The notes under the pieces were generated by a model. It was given only the letters and a program-made list of their open reading frames with translations. It was not told the DNA's origin and ran no database searches. DNA of 64,000 nt. It comes from Pseudomonadales bacterium. GTDB lineage: Bacteria; Pseudomonadota; Gammaproteobacteria; Pseudomonadales; Azotimanducaceae. Every line of letters begins with the position of its first letter. The stretch's first letter is position 1. This document shows, piece by piece, positions 18,977 through 28,826 of this stretch. The position numbers and the translations under genes are program-made. Location: positions 62,001-126,000 of the forward strand of contig JALZVT010000002.1 of NCBI GenBank assembly GCA_023300545.1, written 5' to 3'.

Positions 18977-19579
18977 CTAGCTTCCGGAACTACGCGGCAA
19001 CGACCAGCCCAACAAAATCCCCGAGCCTCGCGCAGCGAGCGCTGCCAGCACACCAGCCCATTCTGCAAGCGGCCACCCCAAACTCACAAATCCTCCGTAC
19101 ACCAGAGCGCCCAAGAAGGCGGCGGTTGCGTATATTTCTGAGCGCAAAACCATGGGCGGGTCGTTGGCAATCACATCGCGAATAATGCCGCCCGCAACCG
19201 CACTCACTACCCCCATCACCACAGCAACCACGGCATCACCTGTAATATGCAGTGTTTTAGCCGCACCCAGCACACAGAACACCGACAGCCCTACCGCGTC
19301 GAGCCAGACCAACGGCCGCGTCGCACGCTCGATCTGCCGGCAGCCAAAAAAAGTCAGCACGGCGGCCATAAGGGTCAGCAAGAGATAGTTTTTATCTTCA
19401 ATCCAGAACACCGGTACATCGAGCACAATGTCGCGAATTGTACCGCCGCCAATGGCAGGCATTAGCGCGAGAACAATAAACCCAAACAGGTCCATGTCTT
19501 TACGACTGGCAAGCAATGCCCCAGACAGGGCAAACACAAAGACGCCCAGATAATCCAGGGCATCGAGCACTTCAATCAA
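18977..19579 (-). CDS. TRIC-like cation channel family protein (UPF0126, YicG/YadS)
   Basis: A 200-residue protein with about seven membrane spans in two homologous halves. Each half carries the family glycine motif (AIGGGTIRDIVLD and AVAGGIIRDVIAN). Prokaryotic members form trimeric cation-permeable channels; the physiological role is unclear. It appears to start with TTG at 19577-19579, overlapping the hemY stop by four bases; a GTG at 19568-19570 is the alternative. This places it at the end of the haem gene run, though a functional link to haem is not implied. Confidence 0.82.
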   Translation of the reverse strand: MIEVLDALDYLGVFVFALSGALLASRKDMDLFGFIVLALMPAIGGGTIRDIVLDVPVFWIEDKNYLLLTLMAAVLTFFGCRQIERATRPLVWLDAVGLSVFCVLGAAKTLHITGDAVVAVVMGVVSAVAGGIIRDVIANDPPMVLRSEIYATAAFLGALVYGGFVSLGWPLAEWAGVLAALAARGSGILLGWSLPRSSGS

Positions 19580-20778
19580 GCGGCTTCGTCGGTTGTGCCT
19601 TCTTTAGACTCGGCAGCAGCGGTGTCGTCGGGTGTAGCGCCTGCCAGCTCACAACGGGCGATCTCTGATCGCGCAGCTGCAGAGGGCGATGCGGCTTCAC
19701 TTGCCTGTGCGTGCTCCAATGCTTTTGACCAATTGCCATCGCGAGCAGCCGCGCGACACGCGAGCAGTTGCACGCCAGCGTCTTTGGCGTGAGCTTTCAG
19801 CCAGCTTTTGGCTTGGGAAGCCTGATGACTTTCGATCTCAGGCAAATCGATATAACGAGCCAGCAACGTTTGATTCCAATCGTCACCTAAGGCATCAACC
19901 AGCATCTCTCCGGCTTCAGTGAAGGCACCTGCCGCTGCGAGGGTACCGGCAAAGTCTCCAACAAACGCCACATTGTTACGCACGCCCTTATCGAGTCGCT
20001 TCCAAACCGCAACCGCGCCCTTCGCGTCAGAATCTTTGGCAAATGCATCAAGCACTTTATGGCGGCCAATGGCTGTTTCCATGCGGGCAACATCGTTCGG
20101 GTGCTCTTTGCGCATGCGCTTGAGTTTTCCGAGCTGAGACTCCAGCGCAGAGAAGTCGCCTTTTTTCTCGTAACCGCGCGCCAGAAACTCACCAACAATC
20201 TGATGCCGGGGCGCCTGATCGCGCAAACTAACCAGCTTCTCAATGGCTATATCTATTTCATTGCCGTCAGAATTCGTAAGCTGCATCCGCGCCGCCGCAA
20301 GATCAACAGCAAACTGCGCACCTGGCGTAGAGTCAGATGCTTTCTTCAACAATTCATCGCGCCGTTTAATTTGACCCAGCTCATTGCTGGCCAATGCAGC
20401 CTGCAAGAAATTCAGCATCGGTGCGCTCGCGCCGGCTGCCCCGCTCAACAAAGACCGACGGGCATCAGACCATTCTTCTTCGGCCATCAACAACAAACCC
20501 ATTTCAGTTTGCCGCTTCGAACCCGAGCGTTTGCGACGCGCATTCCAACGACCAACCAATTGGCCGCTAGAGAACAACGACGCGATCAAGCTAAAAATAA
20601 GCCGTACCAGCAACCAAACGGCAATCACACCAAAGAGCGCAAACCACAGGCTAGTAACAATTTCGTGACCGCCATAGGACAGCAGCACGTAACCTGAATC
20701 GCGGCCGGCGAGCGTGCCTAACAGCCCGGCTATCACGAGCAGGCCAACCAATAAGATGATGCCAACCAGAACCTTCAT
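19576..20778 (-). CDS. hemY: HemY protein, TPR membrane protein of the hem operon
   Basis: A 400-residue inner-membrane protein with two N-terminal membrane segments (about residues 3-23 and 43-70) followed by a cytoplasmic helical domain with TPR-like repeats. In gammaproteobacteria HemY follows HemX in the hemCDXY operon; its exact role in late haem synthesis is not settled. It is unrelated to Bacillus HemY, the protoporphyrinogen oxidase. It starts two bases after the hemX stop. The C-terminal 20 residues are acidic and low-complexity. Confidence 0.87.
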   Translation of the reverse strand: MKVLVGIILLVGLLVIAGLLGTLAGRDSGYVLLSYGGHEIVTSLWFALFGVIAVWLLVRLIFSLIASLFSSGQLVGRWNARRKRSGSKRQTEMGLLLMAEEEWSDARRSLLSGAAGASAPMLNFLQAALASNELGQIKRRDELLKKASDSTPGAQFAVDLAAARMQLTNSDGNEIDIAIEKLVSLRDQAPRHQIVGEFLARGYEKKGDFSALESQLGKLKRMRKEHPNDVARMETAIGRHKVLDAFAKDSDAKGAVAVWKRLDKGVRNNVAFVGDFAGTLAAAGAFTEAGEMLVDALGDDWNQTLLARYIDLPEIESHQASQAKSWLKAHAKDAGVQLLACRAAARDGNWSKALEHAQASEAASPSAAARSEIARCELAGATPDDTAAAESKEGTTDEAA

Positions 20779-20780
20779 GC

Positions 20781-22103
20781 TTACTCCTCACCGCTATCGT
20801 TGTCGCGGCCACGGCTCACCGCTTCCAGTGCTTTCAGAGACCCGGAAATATCTGGAATGGGCAATTCCAGCTGCACGTCGAGTAACTCGACGATCTGACC
20901 CAGCGTTTGCGCAACGGCGGCGTCTTCACCGTCGAGATATTCACCGATCCATTCTTCAGCAGTTGTCAGGCTCTGCTCATACACCAGCTGGTTACGACGC
21001 ATCAGTGCAAGCTGACTGCGTTCAAGCATCAGTCGTAAATTCATCTCTAGATAAATAGATTCGTCTGGGCTGAGTAGCGGTCGGCGGGTTTCGTTGCCAT
21101 CAATCTTTCGGTACTGGAAAAACGCGGATAAGCGCCCCCCAAGTTCTTGCCAAACGCTCTGTTCAGCCGTCGGCGCGTCAGCCGCGGTTAGATCATCCTG
21201 CATCGCCACTTGCAGCGCGTCACCCGGGGCAACCTTTGCTTCGGTGTATTCGGGTGGACGCAGCGGCAGCGCCTTCACACTTTTCTTGAGCGCCTCTATT
21301 TGCAAATACAAACCCTGCAAATCAGTGCCTGTCATCGATTTAACACTAAGAATTTCATCAGCCAATCGGGCGCGGACATCAAACAACGAGAAGTCGCCAA
21401 TCCCAGCTAGCACCCCATCTGCGGTTGCAAGCAATTGCCCTGCAGTCAGCGGATCGCGCTCCATCAATAAACGATGGTTCGCAATGCGCAACAGATATTC
21501 CACTTCAGCCAATTTCCAGTCACGGCTGGTTGGCGGCTGGGCAGTAATAGATTCACCAAGTGATTCAGCAAGCGCCGCTGTTGCGGCTTCCATGTCTTCT
21601 TGCTGAGCAGCAAGTTCTGCGCGCAGGGTGTCTGACTGCTCGCTTTGCGTGGCGCTTTGGGTCGCCATAACCGACTGCATTTCTTGTCGCAGCGCATCGG
21701 TCTGACTAGAGACCTTGCCGCTGTTGGCTTCAGTCTGCACAGCTAGCTCATCAATGCGCTTTTCGAACGGCGCGAGCGGATCCTGCAACTGGGTTAGGAA
21801 ATACAGATAGCCTGCGAGACCCAACCCACACAGCCCCAGCAACAACCCCAAATAACCAGGTACGCGTGACGGCATTTTCTGCACTGGCGCTGGGTCTGCG
21901 CTAGCGTCATTAGCTTCTACCACCTCAGGCTCCTGCATCTCTTCTTCATGCATTTCTTTTTGCCCTTCTGGGGAAAGCTCTTCAGCCTGAGCATCGGCCT
22001 CAACATCTGCCGAATTGAAAGCATCTTCAACTGCGTCTGCGCCATCTTCTGGCCGTTGATACTTGTCGCTGTCCGTTCCGGACTTATCGTCATGATCACT
22101 CAT
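20781..22103 (-). CDS. hemX: HemX, putative uroporphyrinogen-III C-methyltransferase-like protein
   Basis: A 440-residue protein with a very acidic first 75 residues, one membrane span (about residues 80-105, GYLGLLLGLCGLGLAGYLYF), a coiled-coil stretch and a conserved periplasmic domain (WKLAEVEYLLRIANHRLLME). Despite its database name, HemX has no SAM-binding methyltransferase domain; its role in the hem operon is unclear. It lies between hemD and hemY, as in E. coli and Pseudomonas. Confidence 0.88.
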   Translation of the reverse strand: MSDHDDKSGTDSDKYQRPEDGADAVEDAFNSADVEADAQAEELSPEGQKEMHEEEMQEPEVVEANDASADPAPVQKMPSRVPGYLGLLLGLCGLGLAGYLYFLTQLQDPLAPFEKRIDELAVQTEANSGKVSSQTDALRQEMQSVMATQSATQSEQSDTLRAELAAQQEDMEAATAALAESLGESITAQPPTSRDWKLAEVEYLLRIANHRLLMERDPLTAGQLLATADGVLAGIGDFSLFDVRARLADEILSVKSMTGTDLQGLYLQIEALKKSVKALPLRPPEYTEAKVAPGDALQVAMQDDLTAADAPTAEQSVWQELGGRLSAFFQYRKIDGNETRRPLLSPDESIYLEMNLRLMLERSQLALMRRNQLVYEQSLTTAEEWIGEYLDGEDAAVAQTLGQIVELLDVQLELPIPDISGSLKALEAVSRGRDNDSGEE

Positions 22104-22166
22104 CGCGCTTGTGTCTATTCCGTATGTTTAGTGCTGTTCTAAAAACCTGTTTGTCTCTTGCCTGCA

Positions 22167-22952
22167 TCAGAACCCTGAGTGCGGCGGCCAGAGCCCCTGT
22201 TGTGACAACCCGGCGATGGTTGCCTGAGCGCTCGCCCCTGGGCAGTTTACCGGTTTCAGCCAGCCCAGTTTTGTCGCCAGTTCAAAGACCCGCGGCGACG
22301 GTACACACACCGGCACCTCTAAGCCACCTGAGCGGCTCCGACTCGATGGAGCACCCGCACTCGCCAACCATTGGCGAGTCAATAATTCGAGCCCCTGACC
22401 AGAGGACGCAACCAACGCATCCACAGCGTCAGCATTCGGCCAGCTAGCTAAGGTTGGCAACTGCTCAACCCGTCGGTACACCAGCCAGGAGCGCACTGTT
22501 GCTCCCCGGGCTTGTAAGGTGTCCGCGAGTAACGACCGACCGGCCACTCCCGCAACAATCAATACCTCGTCGCCTGCAACATGCTGCAGGTACTTGCTGT
22601 CCAGCAGACCCTCACTACGGGCCGGCTCTGGCACAACGGTCTCCGGGGCCTGTGCTGTGGTCTGCGCAAACGCTGCAGCCAAAGCGGCATCAGTCGCCGG
22701 ACCGATAGCATACCACCGCGCCTCTGGCGCTATACCAACCAACCCTCCTTTCAGCGGCTCAAACACCGCATTTGCATGGATCACCGCGTGCTCAGAGACA
22801 AAAATTACATGGTCGTAACCTTTTGCCGGAAAGACGTCTTGGGTCGGCTGCGCCGTTAACAGGGGTGCAACTAGGGGCCGCATACCCACGGCCGCCAATT
22901 CGCCGGCCATACGGCTGGCTCCTGGTTCTGACCGGGTGATGAGAATGTTCAA
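22167..22952 (-). CDS. hemD: Uroporphyrinogen-III synthase
   Basis: A 261-residue protein that starts MNILITRSEPGASRMAGEL, the usual HemD beginning. HemD closes and inverts ring D of hydroxymethylbilane to give uroporphyrinogen III. The family is poorly conserved in sequence, but the position five bases after hemC and before hemX fixes the assignment. The middle segment VIFVSEHAVIHA matches the F-x-S-x-x-A/G-V motif. Confidence 0.9.
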   Translation of the reverse strand: MNILITRSEPGASRMAGELAAVGMRPLVAPLLTAQPTQDVFPAKGYDHVIFVSEHAVIHANAVFEPLKGGLVGIAPEARWYAIGPATDAALAAAFAQTTAQAPETVVPEPARSEGLLDSKYLQHVAGDEVLIVAGVAGRSLLADTLQARGATVRSWLVYRRVEQLPTLASWPNADAVDALVASSGQGLELLTRQWLASAGAPSSRSRSGGLEVPVCVPSPRVFELATKLGWLKPVNCPGASAQATIAGLSQQGLWPPHSGF

Positions 22953-22957
22953 TCGAA

Positions 22958-23935
22958 CTAGCCGGATTTGGTCGTTTTGGCCGCTGCTGAAGCCGCCTGC
23001 AGCCGTTCCGCTTCGAGTTTTGCGGCAGCTAGCAAGGGGCCGGCCCCAGCTGCCAGCAGAGCCTCTGCCGCCACTGCACCAATAGCCGCGGGATTAGTTG
23101 CCGCTCCAGAGCGCGCTACCTTGACCAGCTGGCTGCCGTCGAGAGCACCCACCAGTGCCTGCAGCTCAATGGTATCGCCATTTAAAACGGCATGAGCCGC
23201 CAGCGGCATGGAGCAATCGGCCCCTAACGCCGCACTAACCGAACGTTCGGTCAATACACACCGAGACACATCATCGTCGTTAAGGCCTGCAACAATGGCC
23301 CGCAATTCCGCCGGAATATTCACCGAGCACTCAACCGACAGCGCGCCCTGCCCCGCAGCGGGCAGACTGTCAGCAACCGAGAGATGTTCTGTAATACGAC
23401 CCGCCAAGCCCAATCGATCGAGACCCGCGGCCGCCAAGACTAAAGCGTCATAGTCACCAGCATCCAACTTGCCCAATCGGGTGCCCACATTGCCACGGAC
23501 GCTCGCCAACCGCAGATCTGGCCGCCTCGCCAACAATTGCGCGCCACGTCGCAAACTACTGGTCCCCACCCGCGCGCCCTGAGGCAGGCTGGCAAGGTCT
23601 GTGTATTTTGTACTGACCAGAGCGTCGCGGACATCTGCTCGATAACCCGTCGCCACCAATTCAAACCCCGGTGGCATTTCTGCTGGCAGGTCTTTGCAGG
23701 AGTGCACGGCAATATCAGCTCGGCCATCAAGAATCGCCTGCTCCAGCTCCTTAACAAACAAGCCTTTACCCCCAACCTCGCTCAGAGGTGAACTGAGCCA
23801 CTTGTCGCCCTTGGTGGTCATTCCCAAAAGCTCAACCTCGATTCCAGGTGCAAGCTCGCGGAGTCGGTCCGCCACAAATTCCGCCTGCCACAACGCAAGC
23901 GCGCTCTCTCGGGTAGCGATAGTTATCTTTTGCAT
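22958..23935 (-). CDS. hemC: Porphobilinogen deaminase (hydroxymethylbilane synthase)
   Basis: This 325-residue enzyme polymerises four porphobilinogens to hydroxymethylbilane on a covalent dipyrromethane cofactor. The cofactor-binding cysteine lies in LGADCSMPLAAH, and the N-terminal motif ATRESALALWQAEFV is standard. The ATG at 23935 is preferred to a TTG six bases upstream because the ribosome binding site (GAGAAG) is well spaced only for the ATG. The gene contains a perfect palindrome, ACCGAACGTTCGGT (23238-23251), over codons for T-E-R-S. It follows algR after 32 bp. Confidence 0.95.
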   Translation of the reverse strand: MQKITIATRESALALWQAEFVADRLRELAPGIEVELLGMTTKGDKWLSSPLSEVGGKGLFVKELEQAILDGRADIAVHSCKDLPAEMPPGFELVATGYRADVRDALVSTKYTDLASLPQGARVGTSSLRRGAQLLARRPDLRLASVRGNVGTRLGKLDAGDYDALVLAAAGLDRLGLAGRITEHLSVADSLPAAGQGALSVECSVNIPAELRAIVAGLNDDDVSRCVLTERSVSAALGADCSMPLAAHAVLNGDTIELQALVGALDGSQLVKVARSGAATNPAAIGAVAAEALLAAGAGPLLAAAKLEAERLQAASAAAKTTKSG

Positions 23936-23967
23936 GGCCAAAACTTCTCACAGATCTGGCGGGTACT

Positions 23968-24696
23968 CTACATGGAACGCACAAACTTGCGCACGCCAGA
24001 GACGTGACGACGAGAGATCTCAAGCAACTCCTCGATGCCTTTCAGACGCACACTGTGGTGACCATCTTCGCTGCGCTCTAGGCCTTCAATGGCCCGAGTT
24101 GCAACCAGTGCGTTGCGGTGGATGCGAATAAACGCCTCACCAAATTCCTGTTCAAGCTCACGCAAGGTTTCATCGATGATCAACTCGCCGCTGGCGTGAC
24201 GTACGGTGACGTACTTTTGATCCGCCTGGAAATAACAAATCTCATGCACGGGCACTAACTCAATACCCCGCCTGGTTCGCGCAGAAATATGCGTACGACG
24301 CTGAGCGCCGTCGTTGTCAAGGGCCGCCAGCTGAGCTTTATTCAGCCGATGAGCTGCAGCCAACACGCGAGCCAAATCATCCTTGCGGACCGGCTTCAAC
24401 AGATAGCCAACGGCCTGCACATCAAAGGCCTCTATCGCGTGTTCTTCATACGCCGTACAAAACACAACAGCCGGCGGTTCTTCGAGTTCCATCAGGTGTC
24501 GCGCCGCCTCAAGACCATCCATACCAGGCATGCGTATATCCAACAACACCAGGTCAGGGCGATCGCGCCCAGCAATCTCGACAGCCTGAATACCATTAGC
24601 GGCCTCGCCAACCACACTGTGATCGTCAAAGTCATTGACCATGCGCACCAGCCGATCACGCGCCAGCGCTTCGTCATCTACAATCAGTACTTGCAT
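23968..24696 (-). CDS. algR: LytTR response regulator, AlgR-like
   Basis: A 242-residue regulator with an N-terminal receiver domain (D7, D8, phosphoacceptor D53 in LLDIRMPG, K in YLLKPVRK) and a C-terminal LytTR DNA-binding domain (about residues 135-240, with IRIHRNALVA). In Pseudomonas AlgR, next to hemC, controls alginate and twitching motility; the targets here are unknown. It begins four bases after the upstream sensor kinase gene, so they form one operon that may extend into hemC. Confidence 0.88.
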   Translation of the reverse strand: MQVLIVDDEALARDRLVRMVNDFDDHSVVGEAANGIQAVEIAGRDRPDLVLLDIRMPGMDGLEAARHLMELEEPPAVVFCTAYEEHAIEAFDVQAVGYLLKPVRKDDLARVLAAAHRLNKAQLAALDNDGAQRRTHISARTRRGIELVPVHEICYFQADQKYVTVRHASGELIIDETLRELEQEFGEAFIRIHRNALVATRAIEGLERSEDGHHSVRLKGIEELLEISRRHVSGVRKFVRSM

Positions 24697-24699
24697 GGC

Positions 24700-25866
24700 T
24701 TAAACCTCCAGCGCGTAAGGATAACTTAGCGTCGTAACAAATCGATTGTCTTGCTCTTGGGTGTCGAGTCTAGCGGTCTTCCCATAAAGCACCTCAAGCC
24801 GAGACCGAATGTTATTCAACGCCATGCGGTTGCCTTCGGTTGCCGAACCGGTGCCATCACCGATAGTGGACTCGGGTATCGGATTAGTTATAGACACGTT
24901 GACCCGTGCATTGTCGTACCACAACCGCACTGTAATCTTGCCGCCGTCCGGTAGGGGCTGAATACCATGGTAGATCGAATTCTCAAGCAGCGGCTGCAGC
25001 GTCAGCAGCGGTATGCGTAAGGTGCTTGGCACATCCTCGATGCGCCAATCCATCTCAAGCCGCTCACCCAACCGCAGCCCTTCAATGCGCACGTAGCTCT
25101 CACACAGCGCCAGCTCTTCCGAGAGTTTCACCTGGTTCCCGACGTCGTTGAGGCTCGCCCTGAACAGAGCTGACAGATCTTCAACCACTGACTCCGCTGT
25201 ATCGGGGTCTACAGCAATCAAGCTCGCTATAATATTCATGCTATTAAAGAGAAAGTGCGGTCGAATACGCGACTGCAACGCCTGAATGCGCGCCTGCAAC
25301 TCTGATCGCTCTTGCTCGCGCAGCCGCTGCTGAACGTAAAAGTAGCGCAGCACCATGCCGGTAATAATGCCCGCAATGGCCTGCTGTCGAAACACGGCAC
25401 CCCAATCAATAGCGATCAACAAATCTCCACCGCTCAAGGCCCGATCACTCGCAATGCCCACAAGCAACGTCGAAATCATCACCAACAGAAAGCCAAGAGC
25501 CGCCCCCTGGAGCAACGTCAATCGCAAAAATACCGGTCGGGCAAAGCACAGTAACCCCGCGCTAGTCAGCGCGACCCACTGTACAAACAGTGACAGCAGC
25601 GCAAAGCGCCGCCAGGAGAGTTCCGAGCCTGACAGCAACAACACGAGCACCAGCAGTTGCGCCACCAGAATGACAACGGTGAGCGCCGCAACGTTGCACA
25701 GCTCGGGAATGCGAAAATGGGCTGCACGCCCACTGCCAACCCCGTCGCCGGGTCGGAGATTCGACGAATTAGCCGTTGCCGTAGATTTGCTCACTTTGCT
25801 GGACTCTGTAGGCCGTAAAGAAAGTGCGGCATTGTTATACTTTTGGCCCGCTAAAGGCAAAGGCAT
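24700..25866 (-). CDS. algZ: LytS/AlgZ-family sensor histidine kinase
   Basis: A 388-residue membrane kinase. After a polar N-terminus come about four membrane spans (residues 58-170), then the His-kinase motif [17 protein letters not shown] (phosphoacceptor His) and an ATPase domain with NSIYHG and a late N-N-I-R-S-R. It should phosphorylate the adjacent AlgR-like regulator. The ATG at 25866 leaves only 24 bp to the argH start; a GTG at 25794 would give 364 residues and room for promoters. Neither start has a strong ribosome binding site. Confidence 0.85.
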   Translation of the reverse strand: MPLPLAGQKYNNAALSLRPTESSKVSKSTATANSSNLRPGDGVGSGRAAHFRIPELCNVAALTVVILVAQLLVLVLLLSGSELSWRRFALLSLFVQWVALTSAGLLCFARPVFLRLTLLQGAALGFLLVMISTLLVGIASDRALSGGDLLIAIDWGAVFRQQAIAGIITGMVLRYFYVQQRLREQERSELQARIQALQSRIRPHFLFNSMNIIASLIAVDPDTAESVVEDLSALFRASLNDVGNQVKLSEELALCESYVRIEGLRLGERLEMDWRIEDVPSTLRIPLLTLQPLLENSIYHGIQPLPDGGKITVRLWYDNARVNVSITNPIPESTIGDGTGSATEGNRMALNNIRSRLEVLYGKTARLDTQEQDNRFVTTLSYPYALEV

Positions 25867-25890
25867 CTACCCAGTGAGTACCAGCGACAG

Positions 25891-27279
25891 ATGAGTAACG
25901 ACGACAAACTATGGGGCGGACGCTTCACCGCCCCCACCGACGCCTTCGTGGAAGAGTTCACCGCGTCTGTCAATTTCGACAAGCGCCTCTACCAACAGGA
26001 CATTCGCGGCTCCATCGCACACGCCAATATGCTGGTTGCAGCTGGGGTGCTCACGAACGACGAACGTGATCAAATTTGCACAGCGCTTGCGCAAATTGAG
26101 GGCGAAATAACTGCCGGCACCTTCGAGTGGTCGGTGGCGCTCGAAGACGTGCACATGAATATAGAGGCACGGCTGACCAAACTCATTGGCGAAACCGGCA
26201 AAAAGCTGCATACCGGGCGCTCCCGCAACGATCAGGTCGCGACCGACATTCGTCTTTACCTGCGCGACAGCATCGACGAGCTAACCCACGTTATGGATGC
26301 ACTGCTCGACACCCTGCTGAATCAGGCCGAGCGCTACAACGACACAGTGATGCCTGGTTTCACGCACCTGCAAACCGCCCAACCCATCACCTTCGGTCAT
26401 CATCTACTGGCGTGGTTTGAAATGCTGATGCGCGATCGCGAGCGCCTGCAGGACTGTCGCCGACGCACCAATCGCTCGCCCCTTGGCGCGGCCGCATTGG
26501 CGGGCACCACGTTCCCGATACTGCGCGACCAAACCGCCGCAGAGCTTGGCTTTGAGGCCGTTGCCGAAAATTCACTCGACGCTGTATCAGATCGCGACTT
26601 TGCGATCGAATTTTGCAGTACAGCAAGCCTTACCATGCTGCACATGTCGCGTTGGTGCGAAGAGCTGGTGCTGTGGTCGTGCCAGCAGTTCAACTTTATT
26701 GAGCTGTCAGACAGTTATTGCACCGGCTCCTCGATCATGCCGCAGAAGAAAAACCCCGATGTGCCTGAGCTAATTCGCGGCAAGTACGGCCGCGTGGTGG
26801 GTCACCTGGTTGGGCTGATGTCCCTCATGAAGGCGCAACCGCTGGCGTACAATAAGGACAATCAGGAAGACAAAGAGCCGCTGTTCGACTCCATTGATAC
26901 CCTGCGGGACTGTCTGCGCGCCATGGTTGGGCTGCTGGGTGAGATGACCGTTAAAGAGGCGCCGATGGCGGCCGCTGCCGAGGCTGGTTTTGCCACCGCC
27001 ACTGATCTTGCTGATTATCTGGTCCGCAAGGGCGTCGCTTTTCGTGATGCGCATGACTGCGTCGGCCAGGCCGTCGCGTACGCCATTGGCCACAACTGTT
27101 CGCTGTCAGAACTGTCGCTAACGCAGCTGCAAGAGTTTAATCAGACCATCAGTGACGATGTCTTTGACGTGCTCACGCTACAAGGCTCGGTGAACGCCCG
27201 AAATCACTTTGGCGGCACAGCGCCAGCACAGGTACGTTTGGCTGTCGGCCGGGGCCGGGATCGCCTGAAGGGGCTTTGA
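25891..27279 (+). CDS. argH: Argininosuccinate lyase
   Basis: This 462-residue enzyme splits argininosuccinate into arginine and fumarate, the last step of arginine synthesis. The fumarase/aspartase signature [12 protein letters not shown] begins near residue 280, and the N-terminal [20 protein letters not shown] is typical. It is divergent from the two-component genes. A TATACT -10-like hexamer is at 25836-25841 without a clear -35. Confidence 0.96.
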   Translation: MSNDDKLWGGRFTAPTDAFVEEFTASVNFDKRLYQQDIRGSIAHANMLVAAGVLTNDERDQICTALAQIEGEITAGTFEWSVALEDVHMNIEARLTKLIGETGKKLHTGRSRNDQVATDIRLYLRDSIDELTHVMDALLDTLLNQAERYNDTVMPGFTHLQTAQPITFGHHLLAWFEMLMRDRERLQDCRRRTNRSPLGAAALAGTTFPILRDQTAAELGFEAVAENSLDAVSDRDFAIEFCSTASLTMLHMSRWCEELVLWSCQQFNFIELSDSYCTGSSIMPQKKNPDVPELIRGKYGRVVGHLVGLMSLMKAQPLAYNKDNQEDKEPLFDSIDTLRDCLRAMVGLLGEMTVKEAPMAAAAEAGFATATDLADYLVRKGVAFRDAHDCVGQAVAYAIGHNCSLSELSLTQLQEFNQTISDDVFDVLTLQGSVNARNHFGGTAPAQVRLAVGRGRDRLKGL

Positions 27280-27376
27280 AGCCACAGCGGCTGAGCACCC
27301 TTTCCATGCAGATAGCACCTGAGCGCAAGGAGCGTATACTTCCCCGCTGATTTTGCGGCGTCTAGGAGGCGTTGTT

Positions 27377-27505
27377 GTGCGACTGACGCTGGTAGTTTTG
27401 CTAACCACCCTCGTGGCCTCCTGCGGCCAAAAGGGGCCACTCGAACTCCCTCAGGCCCTCGGCGCTGAATTTGAGCTCGAGGCGACTACCTATGTCGGTC
27501 CCTGA
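27377..27505 (+). CDS. lptM: Small lipoprotein LptM (YifL/LppL family)
   Basis: Reading from the GTG at 27377 gives a 42-residue protein with a short hydrophobic signal, lipobox V-A-S-C16 and directly after it GQKGPLELP. The C-G-x-K-G-P-L motif is the hallmark of LptM, which helps oxidise and assemble the LptD/LptE LPS translocon at the outer membrane. An AGGAGG-like site (TAGGAGGC, 27363-27370) lies about seven bases upstream. Its 3' end overlaps lysA by 14 bases in a different frame. The lptM-lysA-dapF order is conserved in gammaproteobacteria. Confidence 0.85.
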   Translation: MRLTLVVLLTTLVASCGQKGPLELPQALGAEFELEATTYVGP

Positions 27506-28826
27506 AGCGATCCGCGAATTTGATGGCGTTGACCTCGCAAGCCTCGCGGACGCCTATGGCACACCCTGCTACGTCTACTCTGCCAGCCATTGCCGCGCAC
27601 AGTACGAGGCGTTGTCGAGCGCACTGGCCAACACCAATCACACCATCTGTTTTGCCGTAAAGGCAAACTCAACATTGGGTGTGCTGCGCCTGTTTGCTGA
27701 ACTGGGTGCCGGCTTCGACATTGTCTCAGGTGGTGAACTGGCACGCGTTCTGGAAGCTGGCGGCACGGCCTCTAAGGTGCTGTTCTCTGGCGTTGGCAAG
27801 CGCACCGACGAAATCGATTTTGCGTTGAAAGCGGGCATTGGCTGCTTCAATGTCGAAAGCGTACCGGAGCTTATGCGCATAGAAGCCCGCGCACGCCTGC
27901 TGAATCGAACGGCACCAATCTCTGTTCGAGTTAACCCAGAGGTTGATGCCGAAACCCACCCCTATATTTCAACCGGCCTAAAAGAAAACAAGTTTGGCGT
28001 GCCCGCGGCCCAGGCCAAAGAAATGTACCTGCACGCGCGCGACAGCGACGTACTGAATGTAGTTGGCCTCGACTGCCACATCGGCTCACAAATCACCAAG
28101 CTTGCGCCCTTTCAGGAAGCGCTTGCCAAGATGGTGGAACTGATCGACGAGCTGCAGCATGCCGGCATCGAGATCAAGCATCTCGATTTAGGTGGTGGCC
28201 TGGGTGTCGACTACGACGGCACAGCCGGCATCAACGTTCAGGCGTACGGCAAAGCCATCGCTCAGGGCCTCGAGGGTCGCAAGCTGCACTTTATGCTCGA
28301 GCCTGGTCGGTTTCTGGTCGCCAATGCCGGACTGTTGTTAACACGAGTCGAATATTTAAAGCCAAGTCCGGCCGAAGGTTATAAGAATTTTGCGGTAGTA
28401 GACGCCGCTATGAACGACCTTATTCGGCCGGCGCTGTATGAGGCCTGGCACGAAGTTGTGCCCGTCGCCGATTCTATCGATCTTTCCGAAGCTCCAGAGG
28501 CTGCAAAACTCGCTAACTGGAACCTTGTAGGGCCAGTCTGCGAAAGCGGTGATTTTATTGGCCACGATCGCCAACTTGCGCTGCGTGAAGGAACTCTGCT
28601 CGCCGTCCGCTCTGCCGGTGCCTACGGCATGGTGCAGGCATCGAATTACAATAGCCGCACCCGAGCTGCAGAAATATTGGTGGACAACGGCTCGCACCAC
28701 AGTATCCGCGATCGCGAAACTCTCAACGATTTACTCGGCCCGGAACGCGCCGCGCTGGCTCGCAAAGACAAGGCCGACGCGCAGCAATCACCGACAGCAA
28801 CACCTATCAGCGGTAGTAGTAACTGA
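27492..28826 (+). CDS. lysA: Diaminopimelate decarboxylase
   Basis: A 444-residue PLP enzyme that decarboxylates meso-diaminopimelate to lysine. The Schiff-base lysine is K57 in CFAVKANS; the phosphate-binding LDLGGGLGVDY and the dimer-site motif PVCESGDFIG are present. The ATG at 27492 is chosen over a TTG at 27471 because it gives the family N-terminus. It overlaps lptM by 14 bases and dapF by one (TGATG), so the cluster is tightly coupled. Confidence 0.95.
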   Translation: MSVPEAIREFDGVDLASLADAYGTPCYVYSASHCRAQYEALSSALANTNHTICFAVKANSTLGVLRLFAELGAGFDIVSGGELARVLEAGGTASKVLFSGVGKRTDEIDFALKAGIGCFNVESVPELMRIEARARLLNRTAPISVRVNPEVDAETHPYISTGLKENKFGVPAAQAKEMYLHARDSDVLNVVGLDCHIGSQITKLAPFQEALAKMVELIDELQHAGIEIKHLDLGGGLGVDYDGTAGINVQAYGKAIAQGLEGRKLHFMLEPGRFLVANAGLLLTRVEYLKPSPAEGYKNFAVVDAAMNDLIRPALYEAWHEVVPVADSIDLSEAPEAAKLANWNLVGPVCESGDFIGHDRQLALREGTLLAVRSAGAYGMVQASNYNSRTRAAEILVDNGSHHSIRDRETLNDLLGPERAALARKDKADAQQSPTATPISGSSN

